A stretch of DNA of 64,000 nucleotides from Leucosporidium creatinivorum. Lineage: Eukaryota > Basidiomycota > Microbotryomycetes > Leucosporidiales > Leucosporidiaceae. Position numbers and translations under genes: made by a program. How positions within the stretch are numbered: position 1 is the first letter of the stretch; each line of letters opens with the position of its first letter. The stretch covers positions 799,045 through 863,044 of the forward strand of contig BCKL01000009.1 of the NCBI GenBank assembly GCA_001600635.1. The letters are read 5' to 3'. A model generated the notes under the pieces. The model searched no databases. It was not told the DNA's origin and saw only the letters and a list, made by a program, of their open reading frames with translations. Positions 44,515 through 56,036 of the stretch are shown here, piece by piece.

Positions 44515-47194
44515 ATGGTCCTCCCAATGATCCCCCTCGTCGCCGGAGGCATCACAGCAGCCGCCTACCTCGACGCCAAGTACTACATCTCGCGCGATCT
44601 CGCCAAGGGTATCGCTCTCGCTGGAGCTGGACGCACGTATGTCCTAGCCACCTCGCTGCTCTATTGTTGCCGACAGCTCACCCAACTCTCTCCCTCTCCG
44701 CTCACTCTGCAGCCTCAAGAAGAATGACAAGCAGGACAAGAACTCGATCTACTACTACTTTGAGAACTCGCTCCTCACCCGCAAAGATGCAGACTGCCTC
44801 GTGTGCGAGAACGTCACCTTGAGCTGGATCCAGGTCTCGCAGCGTAAGCCTCTGCCCATCTCTCGGCCTGTACGCCAGTGCTAACCCCCTTCGGCAACCT
44901 CGCAGAGGTAAACCGACTTGCACACCTTCTCATCTCCCGCGGCGTCAAGAAGGGCGATGTCGTGGCGCTCTACATGTAAGGCCGAAGCTGGCCTGGCGCG
45001 CATCTTCACGCCCCACTCACTTCGCTTCCGCTCTTCGCAGGCCTAACAAGCCCGCCTACCCCATCATCTGGCTCGCTTGTCTTGCATTGAATGTGTACGT
45101 GCTCGCGTGACCGTCCTGTAGCCTTCGGAGCCCGTCGAGCTGACCTCTTCGCCCACCCTCTCTCGTCCTTTCTCTCCGTCTGGCGAATCTCGGCGCCAGC
45201 GTCCCCGCCTTCATCAATTTCAATCTCACCGACGAGGGTCTCCGCCACTGCATCACCGTCTCGCGCGCCTCCCTCGTCCTCTACGAAGCGGACCTCTCGC
45301 AACCCATCGCCGAAATCGCCGACACCCTCCGTCGCGAGCTGCCCGGCATTGGCTTCCTCCGCTGGATCGACTCGTTTTCCAAGTCGAGTGGAGAGAAGGA
45401 GGGCGTTCAGGGCGAGTTTACGATTGATGAGAGGGTGTTGAGTCAGTTCTCGGTGGAGAAGATTGATGATTCGCTGAGGAAGGGGATTGGATGGCAGGAT
45501 CCGGCGTGCTTGATCTACACTAGTGGAACGACGGGGTTGCCCAAGGCTGCTATCGTCACTCATGGACGAACTGCCACGGCCCTCATCGTACGGCTCTCTC
45601 GGTCGTTCTCCTCTCAGCGCTCGCTGACTTTCCTTGCTCGTCCCTTCCCCCAACTCGAACACAGATGTGGAGCCATCTCAATCACTTCTCCAAGGACTCT
45701 CGCATCTTCACTCCCATGCCCCTCTACCACTCGACCGCCGCTCTCCTCGCCATCGGAGTCGCCTGGAATGTCGGCGCCACCGTCATCATCGGCCGCAAGT
45801 TCTCCGCCTCGACCTTTTGGAAGGAGGTCAGGGATCACGATGCCAATGTCATCCAGTGCGTTCCTTTCGTCCTTCCCCTCTCACTCGAGCAGCCCGCTGA
45901 CCTAGCCGCCCGAAACCAGATACGTCGGCGAAGTCCTCCGCTACCTCCTCGCCGTTCCTCCCTCCCCTCTCGACAAGCAACACAAAGTCGTTCAAGCCTA
46001 CGGCAACGGCTGTCGCCCCGACGTCTGGAACACCTTCCGCGACCGGTTCGGCGTTCAGACCATCTCCGAATTCTTCGCTTCCTCCGAAGGCAACGGCTCG
46101 CTCTTCAACCACAATCAGAACAACCTTGGAGCGGGAGCCGTGGGACATGATGGGCCGTTAAGCAGGTTTGCGAGGAGGAATAAGCAGTGTCTTGTGAGGG
46201 TGGACCCCGAGACGGAGGCGCCGGCGAGGGATGAGAAGGGCTGGTGCATCAGGGTGAGTTCGAGCGTCGCTGTCGTGGATCGGACCGAAGCTAACTGCTA
46301 TTCGTCTCTCTTGCAGTCCGAGTTTGACGAGGACGGCGAGATGATCTGCGAGATTGTCGTCGACTCGCCCTTCCAGGTTCGTTCCCTCTCTCCTCTTCTT
46401 CCTCTCACCACTTCCCTCATTACCCAAACCTCCTCCACAGAACTTTGCCGGCTACCACGGCAACGCCTCGGGCACCGAGAAGAAGATCCTCCGCGACGTC
46501 TTTACCAAGGGCGACATGTACTTCCGCACGGGCGACCTCCTCCGCGTCTCCAAGGAAGGCTACTACTACTTCGCCGACCGCATGGGCGATACCTTCAGGT
46601 GGAAGAGTGAGAACGTGGGGACGCAGCAGATCGCCGAGGCGGTCGGCCCGTTGTTGAAGGAGGCGAGCGTTTATGGAGTGCTGGGTGAGTTAAAAGAGCT
46701 TTATTTCCGGATTGAGCGACTGCTAACTCTCTTGCGTTTGCGCTACACTAGTCCCCGGACACGACGGTCGAGCCGGCTGCGTCGCCATCCCCGAATCGGC
46801 CCGCCCCATCAACCTCGAGCAACTCGCTCTTCACGTCAACAAGGCGCTCCCCAAATACGCTGTACCTCTTTTCATTCGCTTCGTCGACAAGTGAGTAGTG
46901 TATCTCTCTCTCGTCTCGGCTAGCCGTTCGTGGCATCAAGAGCCCTTCGGCTGACCTTCCTCCTCGCCTTGCCCATCTCTTTCGCTCCTCGCTCCTCCCT
47001 CTTCCTCTGTCCGCTCGCCCGGCAGATTGGAATATACTGGGACGCAGAAGTTGCAGAAAGTTGGTCACCGTAATGAGGGAGTCGACCCCGAGACGACCAA
47101 AGGCGACGCCGTCTACTGGCTCCAAGGCGGCAAGTACGTGCCCTTCACCAAGGAGAGCTGGGCCAAGATCAAGGCTGGTCAGGTCAAGCTTTGA
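44515..47194 (+). CDS. FAT1: Very-long-chain acyl-CoA synthetase / fatty acid transport protein
   Basis: Activates long and very long fatty acids to CoA esters, at the ER, peroxisome or plasma membrane. Exons 44515-44636, 44713-44843, 44906-44975, 45041-45094, 45200-45587, 45665-45855, 45920-46253, 46317-46376, 46441-46684, 46752-46890 and 47026-47194 give 633 residues with closed phase. The N-terminus is hydrophobic (MIPLVAGGITAAAYLDA). Motifs: the AMP-binding loop YTSGTTGLPKAA, TPMPLYHSTA, YGNGCRPDVW, SEFFASSEGN, YFRTGD and DRMGDTFRWKSENVGTQQI, the last being the FATP/VLACS signature. The C-terminus has KLEYTGTQKLQKVGH. Confidence 0.95.
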
Positions 47195-47547
47195 GGAGCG
47201 TCGAATGCGCTAGTGATGGACTACATGTAGCTGTGCGAGAAAGCTGTAACAATCGGGGTTGGTTCTGTACTTAGCGACGGCGATTCGGCGAGCTGCGCTT
47301 CCTTCAGCGAACGTAAGTTGCTTTCGAACTCGCTCACTGCTGCTCGTTCGCACCGTTCGCTCGAGAGCAGTCGCCTCCACGCACTCTACTTCCGTCGCTC
47401 TCGCTCGGTCCGAGCTCTCGGCGACTCTCGATCTCTCGACGGCGACGAGGTTTCTACACGAACTGAACTGCTTTGCACGCTCCTCGCCGGGAGCGATAAT
47501 CGATGGGGGTGGTGTGAGATGGTCTACCAAGAAACGAAGGATGTAAT
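47195..47547. other. Convergent region FAT1 (+) / GPM1 (-)
   Basis: Holds the FAT1 3'UTR and the last non-coding exon of GPM1. No separate gene seen. Confidence 0.4.
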
Positions 47548-47816
47548 CTAAGACCACACAGAGGGAGAGAGACAAGTCAGCTCGAATTCGACGAAAAGCG
47601 AATGAGTTGCTCGGCGTGCGCGACTGCTAACAGGATCAGCGATCTTGGTGGATAATTAAAGTGGTCTCATAGGAATAGATAGTCCCTCTGAAGTAGCAAA
47701 TATTACACAAGTTGTGAAATCATCATGTGAGAGCAGCGGCGACCCAATGGAGGGTTCGCCTGGCGCGCGCCGAGTGGGATGGGAGAGAAGGAGAAGAGAC
47801 CGAGAATGAAGCTCAC
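47548..47816 (-). other. 3'UTR intron of GPM1
   Basis: GTGAGC donor at 47816, CTGAC branch-like sequence and pyrimidine-rich acceptor (TCTTAG) at 47548, beginning 16 nt after the GPM1 stop. That distance is short enough to escape the usual 50-nt rule for nonsense-mediated decay. It carries a U24 snoRNA. Confidence 0.75.
47624..47736 (-). ncRNA. SNORD24: Box C/D snoRNA U24 (snR24/SNORD24-like), copy 2, in the GPM1 3'UTR intron
   Basis: Identical over 92 bp (47635-47726) to the copy in the RACK1 intron, including box C, both rRNA guides and box D. The flanks differ, yet form their own terminal stem (CTGCT/AGCAG instead of GCTT/AAGC), as expected if both copies are processed. Same strand as its host. 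Confidence 0.88.
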
Positions 47817-47832
47817 CTTGTAGATGGAGAAT

Positions 47833-49002
47833 CTAGTGCTCTGCAAGAAGGGAGGCACGCGGTCAGCGACTGAGCGAAAAAGATGAACGCCGAGGAGAAC
47901 TCACTGAGGATCTCCTTGGAAACGACCTTGCCCTCAGCATCAAGCTTGTAGACGATGGGGACACCGGTAGCGAGCTCGACGTTGACGATCTCCTCGCCCG
48001 AAAGGCCCTCAAGGGACTTGATGATGGCGCGGAGCGAGTTGCCGTGGGCGGCGACGAGGACCTTCTCTCCCTTCTTGATGCGGGGGAGGATCTCCGACTC
48101 GTAGTAGGGAAGGGTGCGGTCGGCGGTGAGCTTGAGCGACTCTCCTCCGGGAGGAGGGATGTCGTAGGAACGGCGCCAGATGTGGACCTGCTCCTCTCCG
48201 AACTTCTTGCGGGCTGTCGAGAGAACGGCGTCAGCGACAAGCGAGCGATGTCCGGCACAGCGAAAACTCACCATCATCCTTGTTGAGGCCGGTAAGCTCC
48301 CCGTAATCACGCTCGTTGAGCTTCTCCGACTTGATGATCTCGAGTCCCTCCTGGCCGATCTCCTTGAGGATGATGTCGAGGGTGTCGTTGGCGCGCTTGA
48401 GGACCGACGAGTAGGCGACGTCGTACTTGGTCTCGGCGTGCTTCTTGAGAGCCTGTGCTCCGCTGAGGGCCTCACCGCGTCCCTTCTCGCTGTGGGTTCG
48501 GCGCAAGGTCAGTCGGGGAAGGTGACGGCGCGCTGCCGAGATCGACGTACGTGAGCTCGGGGTTCTTCCATCCGGTGAAGAGGTTGAGCTTGTTCCACTC
48601 GGACTATGGGATGGTGAGGGGGATGTAGATGAGGGTGAGGGGAGGGGAAAGCAAAAAGGGGAAGTCAGCTCTGGCTCGAGCGACGACCCTGCTACAGAGC
48701 AGATGTAGACGAGTAATGATGCACTCACCTCTCCGTGCCTATACACGAGCAGAACAGCAAGCGCAGACGAGATTAGCGAGAGATCTCGAGGCGGCGCACG
48801 CAACACGAGGCGGTCGACGGCGGTAGTTCGACGAACCTGACGAGAACGAGCTGTAGAAGGGCATAGAGTTAGTCTACAAGCTCTGGTAGTGCCCCTGCTC
48901 CACTGCAACGTCCGCCAGACGGCGAGGAAGCAGTGCCAGCGCGAGCGGTTGGGTCATGGAAGCGCAAGGGAAGTGCGAGCTCACCTCTGATCCGTTGGAC
49001 AT
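47833..49002 (-). CDS. GPM1: Phosphoglycerate mutase, 2,3-bisphosphoglycerate-dependent, short form
   Basis: Interconverts 3- and 2-phosphoglycerate in glycolysis. Exons 48985-49002, 48837-48850 (14 nt), 48729-48738 (10 nt), 48551-48603, 48272-48489, 47905-48213 and 47833-47840, 209 residues. This short type resembles the Schizosaccharomyces and alpha-proteobacterial enzymes rather than the 247-residue Saccharomyces one. The catalytic RHGES motif is assembled from three exons. Other motifs: [63 protein letters not shown] (second catalytic His) and [17 protein letters not shown]. The final coding exon has only eight coding bases, ending in TAG. Confidence 0.95.
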
Positions 49003-49833
49003 GATAATAGACTGGGTACAGTCGAGAAAGTGCAAGTTAGCTTCAAGCAAACTCTGCTAGATGGAAATTTTGCAGGGAAACGAACCTTGAAAGAAAGAGA
49101 GGTGTTGGTTGGAAAGCAGGAGAGCAAGGGGCAAGCTCGCTGGGCCAGCCCAAAGTGAGCTTGGACGGAAGATATCGGATCTTGCTTGGATGTCGCTTGA
49201 CCACCTACAGCGTCGGCATGGGGTCGGAGTTGCCTGTGAAGATGAACTTTGGTCGCTCAGACCGAGCACGATGTACTTAGATGGCGCTGGATCTGTCCGC
49301 CGAGCGACCTTTGACCGAGGAAGAGCAGCTGTAGCCTCATCTTGTAGCTCGCCAGGGATGTCAAGCTCGCCAGAGAAATGTATCATTCATCTGCAATCTC
49401 CTAAACTTGTGCTGCAGCTGTGTCCACGCGGAGCAGCCCCTCATCCACGAGCGCCGAGGTGGCTTCCCTCCCGCGGCCGCTCGCGATGCAGCAGACTTGC
49501 ATCCTGCTCCTTCTTGGGGCAAAAGGCGGGCTCAGACAAGTTAAAGAGTGATTTTGACTCCCAGTTCACCCACCGTTGAGCTGAGGAGGGAAAAGAGCTG
49601 ACCTTTCGCATGCGGCACGGTGCCGCCGAACGGCCCTCGCACGCTGCTCTCGCGCTTGAGTACAAAGCAGCACCCCCTGTTACATATCAATAGCACACCG
49701 TGCCATATCTGAGCTAATTTGAAGGCCTCAAGCTGGAAGGCGAGTAGAAGAGACGAGGAGAAGGAGAAGGAGACGGAGACGGAATGTGGACCGAGGGCAA
49801 AGAGGGCCAGGGGGCGAGGTGGGCGCCTACATA
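49003..49833. other. Intergenic region
   Basis: About 830 bp between the GPM1 start and the 3' end of the Cys-rich gene (both minus). Holds the GPM1 promoter/leader. No further gene or RNA recognised. Confidence 0.4.
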
Positions 49834-52358
49834 CTAAAGGTTGTCGCAGTTGCTTCCATCGCTGGTACGGATGCAAGCGCCGCCGCTGAAAGTGACATCG
49901 ACGCAGGAGTCGACTGCAAACCAAGGCCAAGGTGAAGTCAGCGTGAGTGTTCGCCGAATCGCCGAGGCACTCGAGCGAGCTTGGCGAGGAGACACAATAG
50001 GGAGAGAGAGAGCGATGAGCTGTACTTACTACCCTTGTTGAGTGACGCACAGGTCCCTCTGAGCTGGGCAACGTTGTAGTAGCCATTAAAGTTGTAGGTC
50101 GTGAGGTGCGCTGCGTTGGGGTCGGTGCAGAGGCAGTAGTTGTACGATCCAGACGGGTGATAGAGGGTAGTGGCATCACTGCTTCCGCAGAACGATTGGC
50201 ACTGGGCATGAGCATAGCGGGTGGATCCCTCTGCAGACGAAGCCGTTAGCCAGCGCCGAAGGAGCCTAACGAGGAAAGGCTCCCGTACTGTAATCGAGAG
50301 TGTCGAAAGTTTCATAGCTGTAGTCTTGTCCGTACTCATCCTGGTAGTGTACCGTACGGAGAACCCAGTAGCCGGGATAGAGCGCCCAGGCATCTCCACC
50401 GACGCAAACGCCGTTGACCACGACGTTGCCGGCAGTTGTGCAGGTCACAGCGCCGTTGGAGGTACAAGAGGCAGCATCGGGGAAGGCGGAGCAGCTTTTG
50501 CAAGTTGAGGTGGCGTCTGTGGGGCAATGGCAAGGAAGGCAAATGTCAGTCTTCGGCGATGGCGGAAGTTCGGCGATGGCCTGACGAAGACAGATGAGGA
50601 GCTTACCATCGGCATAGGTACCTGAGGGGCAGGTAGAAGTGCACTTCCCGCTGTTGAGGTAGAAGCCGGTCTTGCTGTGGGTGATGAGACCTCTGAGTCA
50701 GCTTCTTGCTCGGCGGCGAGTATTTCGGCGAACTCGGACAGTCACAGCCTGCAGAGGGACGACTGACCAGCTGAGGGAGTTGGATGAGGAGCACGAAGCG
50801 GCTTGGTCGTCAGAGCAAGCAATGCAGGTCTTGGTGGCATCTGGGAGTGACATGAACAGCGGTCAGCTTTGATGATCCGGACAGCGAGCGCGAGAAAATG
50901 ACGGACCATCAGCGTAGGCGGATCCCTGACATGATTGAGCGCAAGCGCCATTCTGGAGGTAGTACTTGTCGTTGCTGTGGGTGAGCGAAGGAGTCAGCAC
51001 AAGTAATTGGGCGCTGCTTCGGCTCGGCGTTCAGAGCCGTCGGGGGGTTGAACTGTGAGGAGACACTCACCAGGATGTAGCGGCGGTACTCGAACATGTC
51101 GCAGCATTGCTATCCTTGCAAGCGACGCAGACGTGGTTGGTAGCTGTGAGATGGAGTGGGTGATGAAAGGGTCAGTCTCGGCGACGAGAGAGATCGCTGC
51201 TGGAGAACGACTCACCATCACCGTAGTTGGCGCCGGCGCAAGTCTTGACGCACGCTCCACTTTGAAGTAGGAGCGTCTTGCTGTTCGAGATGGTGTCTGA
51301 GTCAGCCACGGCAACAATACGGGTGCAGAAGCCGCCGAAAGGGGAGGGCGAGCACATGTGGACAGCCAGAAGGGGGACTTGACTCACCATGAGGTAGCAC
51401 CAGTCGATGAGCATGTAGCAGCATCCGAATCAGCGCATGGCTTGCAGGTGTGGGACGAAGCTGTACGCGAGGAAGGGGAACGGTCAGCTCGGCGTTCGTC
51501 GATCTCGGTGAGGGTAGCCGGAGACGCTCACCATCGGCAAATGTGCCGTCGGGACAGGTCGCCGTACAGCTGCCAGCGTTCAAGTACTTGGTCTTGCTGT
51601 TGAGGAGGGAGGAGATGTCAGTGAAAAGGAACGCCGAGCAAGCGCTCAGGATCGCCGAGACTCACCAAGAAGTAGCGGCGGTCGAGGTGCAGGTTGCTGC
51701 GTCCGCATCGGTGCAGGACTTGCAAGTATGGGTTGTTTCTGTGAGAACGAGGAGGGGGACGAGGTGAGCTTAGCAACGCAGGGAACGGCGCAGAGACAGC
51801 CGGCTCGAAGCAAGGCTCACCATCGCCGAATTGGCCAGCGGGGCAGGCGGCACATTTCCCGTTCTGCAGGTAGAGCTTGGCACTGATCAAGGAAGAAGAG
51901 GTATCAGCCAACAGCTTGCATGGCTATCCGCATTCAAGGACAAGCCTCACCAAGCGGTGGCGACTCCCTTGCTGTCGCATGTAGCGGCGTTGCTATCAGT
52001 GCAAGGGATGCACTTGTTGTTCTTGGCGTCAAGGTAGGTAGCTCCCGTGCAAATGGGAACGCAGAGGCCGTTGATGAGGCGGAGATTGAGGTTGCTGATG
52101 GAGGGGAAGGTCAGCGCCGGGATCGGATTCGCCGAGTCGCTCGGATGTAGGCGGGGACTCACCATCCAAGTACGGAGACCGCGAGAGCTGCACAGTGAGA
52201 AGCGAACTCAGTGATAGCTCACGTTCCGATACGACGGGCAAAGCACCAGACTCACGTTCACGTTTGGCCATCTCGCCCGAATGGTGCTCGGGGGCGATCT
52301 GAAGCGCTGCAGCGATGGACGCCGCAGCAAAGAGGACGGGTAGATGGGTGGTCCACAT
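49834..52358 (-). CDS. Secreted cysteine-rich repeat protein, copy 1
   Basis: Signal peptide MWTTHLPVLFAAASIAAALQ, then about six repeats of roughly 45 residues with the pattern YLQNGxC-xxxCPxGxFxD-xxxxTCKxCxDxDAATCxSxxATS. The cysteine spacing is like furin/growth-factor-receptor Cys-rich modules. They are followed by a distinct C-terminal domain (ALYPGYWVLRTVHYQDEYG, CQSFCGSSDATTLY, NYCLCTDPNAA, VDSCVDVTFSGGACI). Each repeat is generally encoded by two exons, with an intron after the conserved Gly/Ala-Asp and another after the TS/TSW end. The second coding exon is a 25-nt microexon. Probably a cell-wall or secreted protein; function unknown. Its inverted paralogue lies at 61268-63795. Confidence 0.8.
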
Positions 52359-52967
52359 TTATGTGTAGAGGATGATGAAGGTGCAGAATGGATGAAGAAG
52401 GAGAAGAGAGGCGCAAGAGCAAGAAGTCAGGCAACAGGCCGCTCCTCGCTCGGGCGTTTCGAATTCTCTAACACCTTTAATTGAGGCGGTCGATCCTGGC
52501 TCTAAACCCGAGATAATTCAGGCCACGAGGCGAGAGGGACTCGGCGGGAAGCAACAGAAAGAACGAGCAGCAACAAGCAAGAGCTCGGCGTTATTCTCCC
52601 CTTGGCTTGGTCGTTCGCTGTGATGTGGAGGACAACTAGGTGCACCCTCTCTCATGCTCCATACGCCGTCAATAGAGGAGAAACCTCTTGCTCCACCACT
52701 GAGAGCGTCCGACGAAGCCGACTTCAGTGCTTCCATCCGAGAAGGGAGCGAGCCAGACTTTGAGAGCTCTTGACGGGAAGTGGCTTCGATCGAGCTGCTC
52801 CACAAGCTCGGGGAGGAGGGAGGGAGAGTGCCATCGTGGAGGCTTCTACAGTGCGCTTTCGGCCTCATCTTGGGCGACGATTGACCTCCCCCTGCAGTCG
52901 GTGACCTCTGATCTCTCGACCGAGACGAAATGAACGGGAGCTCGGCGAGGGAGAAACGAGAGGCTGG
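49834..52967 (-). repeat. Inverted duplication, left arm (Cys-rich gene plus about 600 bp promoter)
   Basis: Reverse complement of 60.66-63.80 kb. The promoter and first three exons (about 51,975-52,967) are nearly identical to the other arm. Further into the gene the introns are strongly diverged while exons remain similar. The arms enclose 7.7 kb with RIO1, MOB1 and others. Confidence 0.85.
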
Positions 52968-53178
52968 ACTGAACAAGGCAGTAGTGAGAGGCATTGCCAG
53001 GGACGCAGAATCGCAGATCATCCTACTCCTCCGTCTTCCTCCACCGCTCCCGCACAGACGTTTCGGGGCGAAGAAGCTCCACCCCTCGGTCCACCTTCGC
53101 CGAGCAGCTCGCTGGCGACCTCTCTCGGGGCAAAATGCTGTGATCGCTCCCTTCCGGCTAGCTATTATAGCATCATCC
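52359..53178. promoter_or_regulatory. Promoter of Cys-rich copy 1 and RIO1 downstream region
   Basis: About 600 bp (to 52967) are almost identical to the region upstream of copy 2. An open frame through it (52518-53021, minus; counterpart 60447-61124, plus) is conserved mainly because the DNA is conserved; I do not call it a gene. Confidence 0.5.
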
Positions 53179-55900
53179 CTACTTCTTTCCCGAACTCTTC
53201 TTGACCCTCCTGGCCTTCTCGCCCTTCTTCATCTTGGTGCTGCGCTTCTCCCGAGCGGCCTCCTTGGTGTCTTGGCGGCGTTTCTGTTGGTGGTCGAGGT
53301 TGAGGGACGCGAGAGTGGAGGGGAGAGGTTGATGAGGTAGGAGAGGATGGGGAAGGAGTGAGGGAGGCGGCGAGCAGGGGAGATGGCGAGGAAGAGGAAG
53401 AGGGTCAGCGACGGGACGGCGAGACGAGAGAGGAGGGCGAAGGGAAGGAAGAAGGAGAGAAACCGGGGCAAACGCACCTTCTTATCGTCCTTATCCTCGT
53501 GCTTCTTCCCCCTCGGCTTGCGCTCCTTATAACCCCCCTCGCCATCGCTCTCATCGCTCCCACTCTCATCCTCATCACTCCCACTCCCACTCTCACTCCC
53601 ATTCTCCCCATCCTCATCCTCCTCCTCGCCCACCTTCACATCACCCTCCTCCTCCCCCTCCGCCAACACCCTAACCTTCTTCTTCGGCTTCTCCCTCTTT
53701 CCCTTCTCCGCTCCTCCCGCACCCTCCTCTCCCTCGGCGCCGGCGGCCAAAGCAGCCTCCCCCTCCATCTTCTTGATCTTGGCGACACCAGTGATGTCAG
53801 CGTAGATCAGATCGTCCCCTTCTCCCCTCAACACCCTCGCCACATCCCTCTCGATATCATACACCTGATCGAGAGCGCGAGGGATGTAAGATTGAGCAAA
53901 GACGGCTTCGTCCGATGCGGACGGCTTGTCGCTCGCGGCCTTGGTGGAGGAGGAGGAGGACGCCTTCTTGCCGGATGGGTCCGAATGATCAATCTCGTCC
54001 TCCTCCTCAGCCACGTCCTCCTCCACACTCGTGACGATGCGTTCCGCCTCGTCGGCCATATCCTCATCGCTCTCCGCCCTCCCGTGTACCCAAGTCGGCT
54101 TGGTAACATAGTTGAATGTCCGCGTGAGGCCGAGGGTATCGATCCCCCGTCGAGCGAAGAAATCGTCGGCGTTCTTGATGTCTGAGCGGAGGAAGTCGAA
54201 CGCGGAGGGGTGGTCTTGTTCGACGGATTGCGAGACGTCGATTACGTGAAGGTGGGTGTTGTGGTAGCTTTTTTTTTTTAGTCGAGGCGAAGGCGAGGGT
54301 GAGGAGATGGTGGCGGGGTGGGAGGAGAGAGGAGCGAGGTGGGAGAGCGAAGGGGGGAAGGGGAGCGGCGAGGGAGGGCAGGGGGGAGGAGTGCAGAAGA
54401 GCGAGGGTCAGCAGCTGAGCTCGAGGTGCAGGGCGACCGAGCGAGGAAAGCGAGAGAAGAAGGAGAAGGAAAACGACCGAGCGCCAACGCACAGGATGTT
54501 GTACTCTGAGAAATCCGCGTGGACGAGCTTGCAGCGCATGAAGATGGTCCTCAGGATGACGAGAATCTCGATGTAGAGCCTCCGAACGTCTTCTTGCGGG
54601 ATATCGGCGTCCTTGAGCCGCGGTGATGCTCTGTCGTCGAGGCGAGGTCAGCTATCGCCGAACCTCGAGCCCCGCTCGAGAAAGAAAAAAACGCCAACTC
54701 ACTGCCACTCCTCGCCTTCCTCTCCCTCCTTATCCACATTCATCGCCATAAACTCCATCACCAGAACATTCTCCCTCACCTCAATAGGCTCAGGACACCT
54801 AATACCCCCCGCCCTCAACCTCCTCAAATTCCTCATCTCCTTCTCGGCCCACAGCCTGACCATCTTCCTCGGATTGCTCCTCGCATACCCGCTCTTGAAC
54901 CGAAACTCTCCCGTCACGTAGCGATCGCGGTCCTTGAAGATGAGGATGGACGTCTTGTAGATCTTGAGCGCGAAATGCCGGTTCGCGGGAGCCATGGCGT
55001 GGTAGACGTTGGCTTCTTTGCCCGTCGAGACGCACCCGTCGACGCGGGTGATGAGCTCCCGACCCAACATCTTGAAGAGGATCAACCGCGTCCGGGGGTC
55101 GAGGACCTGCTCATTCGTAGCTCGGTCGGCTTTGTCCTTGAGCAAGATCTTTTCCGACCCTCCTTTGCGAGTCGCTTGCGCCGAGGTAGGGTACAGTGGC
55201 TCGAGTTGGAGTTGGGAGCCGTAGCGAGCGCCGAGGTGGGCGAGCTGGTCCGTCACTTTGTTGAGGTGGACGGCGGAGGAGCCGGACGAGGTGGAGCCTG
55301 TGCCGTTTGGTGCGGACTGGCGAGGGGGTTGGCGGGAACGGTTGGTCGCGGGGAGGATGTTGAGTGGTCGGGCTGTAGGATTGAGAGAGGAGGAGGAGGA
55401 GGAGGTTGGTGTAGAGGTGGAAGAGGTGAGAGCTGAGCCGAGAGTGGAGCGAGGAGCGGCTTGGGCGGCGTGGGTGACTACGACGTGTTGTCGCATGCGG
55501 TTGTAGCGTTTGGTGAAGTCTAGTACAGTATAGCTATGTTAGCTAGCGTTCACCTGCAGCCCAGCCCAGAAAGTCCCCCTTGGAAAGACGCACCTCCAGA
55601 TCCCTCTGCCCAGTCTTGCGAGTTGAGAGCAGCCATTCCCTGCTCCAAATCCCATTGTCCTTCCTCCTCCGAGTAATAGTAATCATCCTCATCTTCTTCC
55701 TCCTCTTCTTCCTGCTCGTACTCTCCATCCGAGTTTAAACGACCATGAGCGTCGGGGTCGTCGACTCTGCCAATTTCTCGAGAGGGTGGAGCCAAGGTCG
55801 AAGGAGCTAAAGGAGCGGTGAGCGAGGGCGTAGTAGTGGTAGTAGTAGTGGGAGCTGTAGGTGATTGATCATCCTCTGCATCGTCGAATTGAGCCGACAT
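53179..55900 (-). CDS. RIO1: Serine/threonine protein kinase RIO1
   Basis: Atypical kinase/ATPase required for final 40S ribosomal subunit maturation. Exons 55594-55900, 54703-55519, 54493-54630, 53478-54267 and 53179-53283 give about 718 residues. RIO1-type motifs: [13 protein letters not shown] (flexible loop and ATP contact), FALKIYKTS (catalytic Lys), [34 protein letters not shown] (catalytic Asp) and [14 protein letters not shown] (metal site). The long C-terminal extension is acidic ([20 protein letters not shown]) and ends in a Lys/Arg-rich tail ([18 protein letters not shown]), as in fungal Rio1. Intron 3 ends in an A-rich acceptor preceded by CTAA. Confidence 0.95.
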
Positions 55901-56036
55901 GGTCGTAGCGAGCTAGGTTCAAGATGAAAGAGCGGGAAAGCAAGAAGTGCGGCGCGAGCTTGCGAAGGTCGAGGTTCGAGTCCGCCGAGGTGAGCGACCA
56001 GTCACAGAGTGGTTACACTACACTAGTCTTATCTAA

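Noticed and set aside
45095-45199. Alternative FAT1 acceptor giving LGASVPAF
   Set aside because: Attractive match to homologues, but no AG precedes it; the CCAG acceptor at 45199 keeps frame.
53358-54185. 275-codon Leu/Ile-rich plus-strand frame resembling a membrane protein
   Set aside because: Antisense of the acidic RIO1 C-terminal exon; Glu/Asp codons read in reverse give Leu/Ile/Ser.
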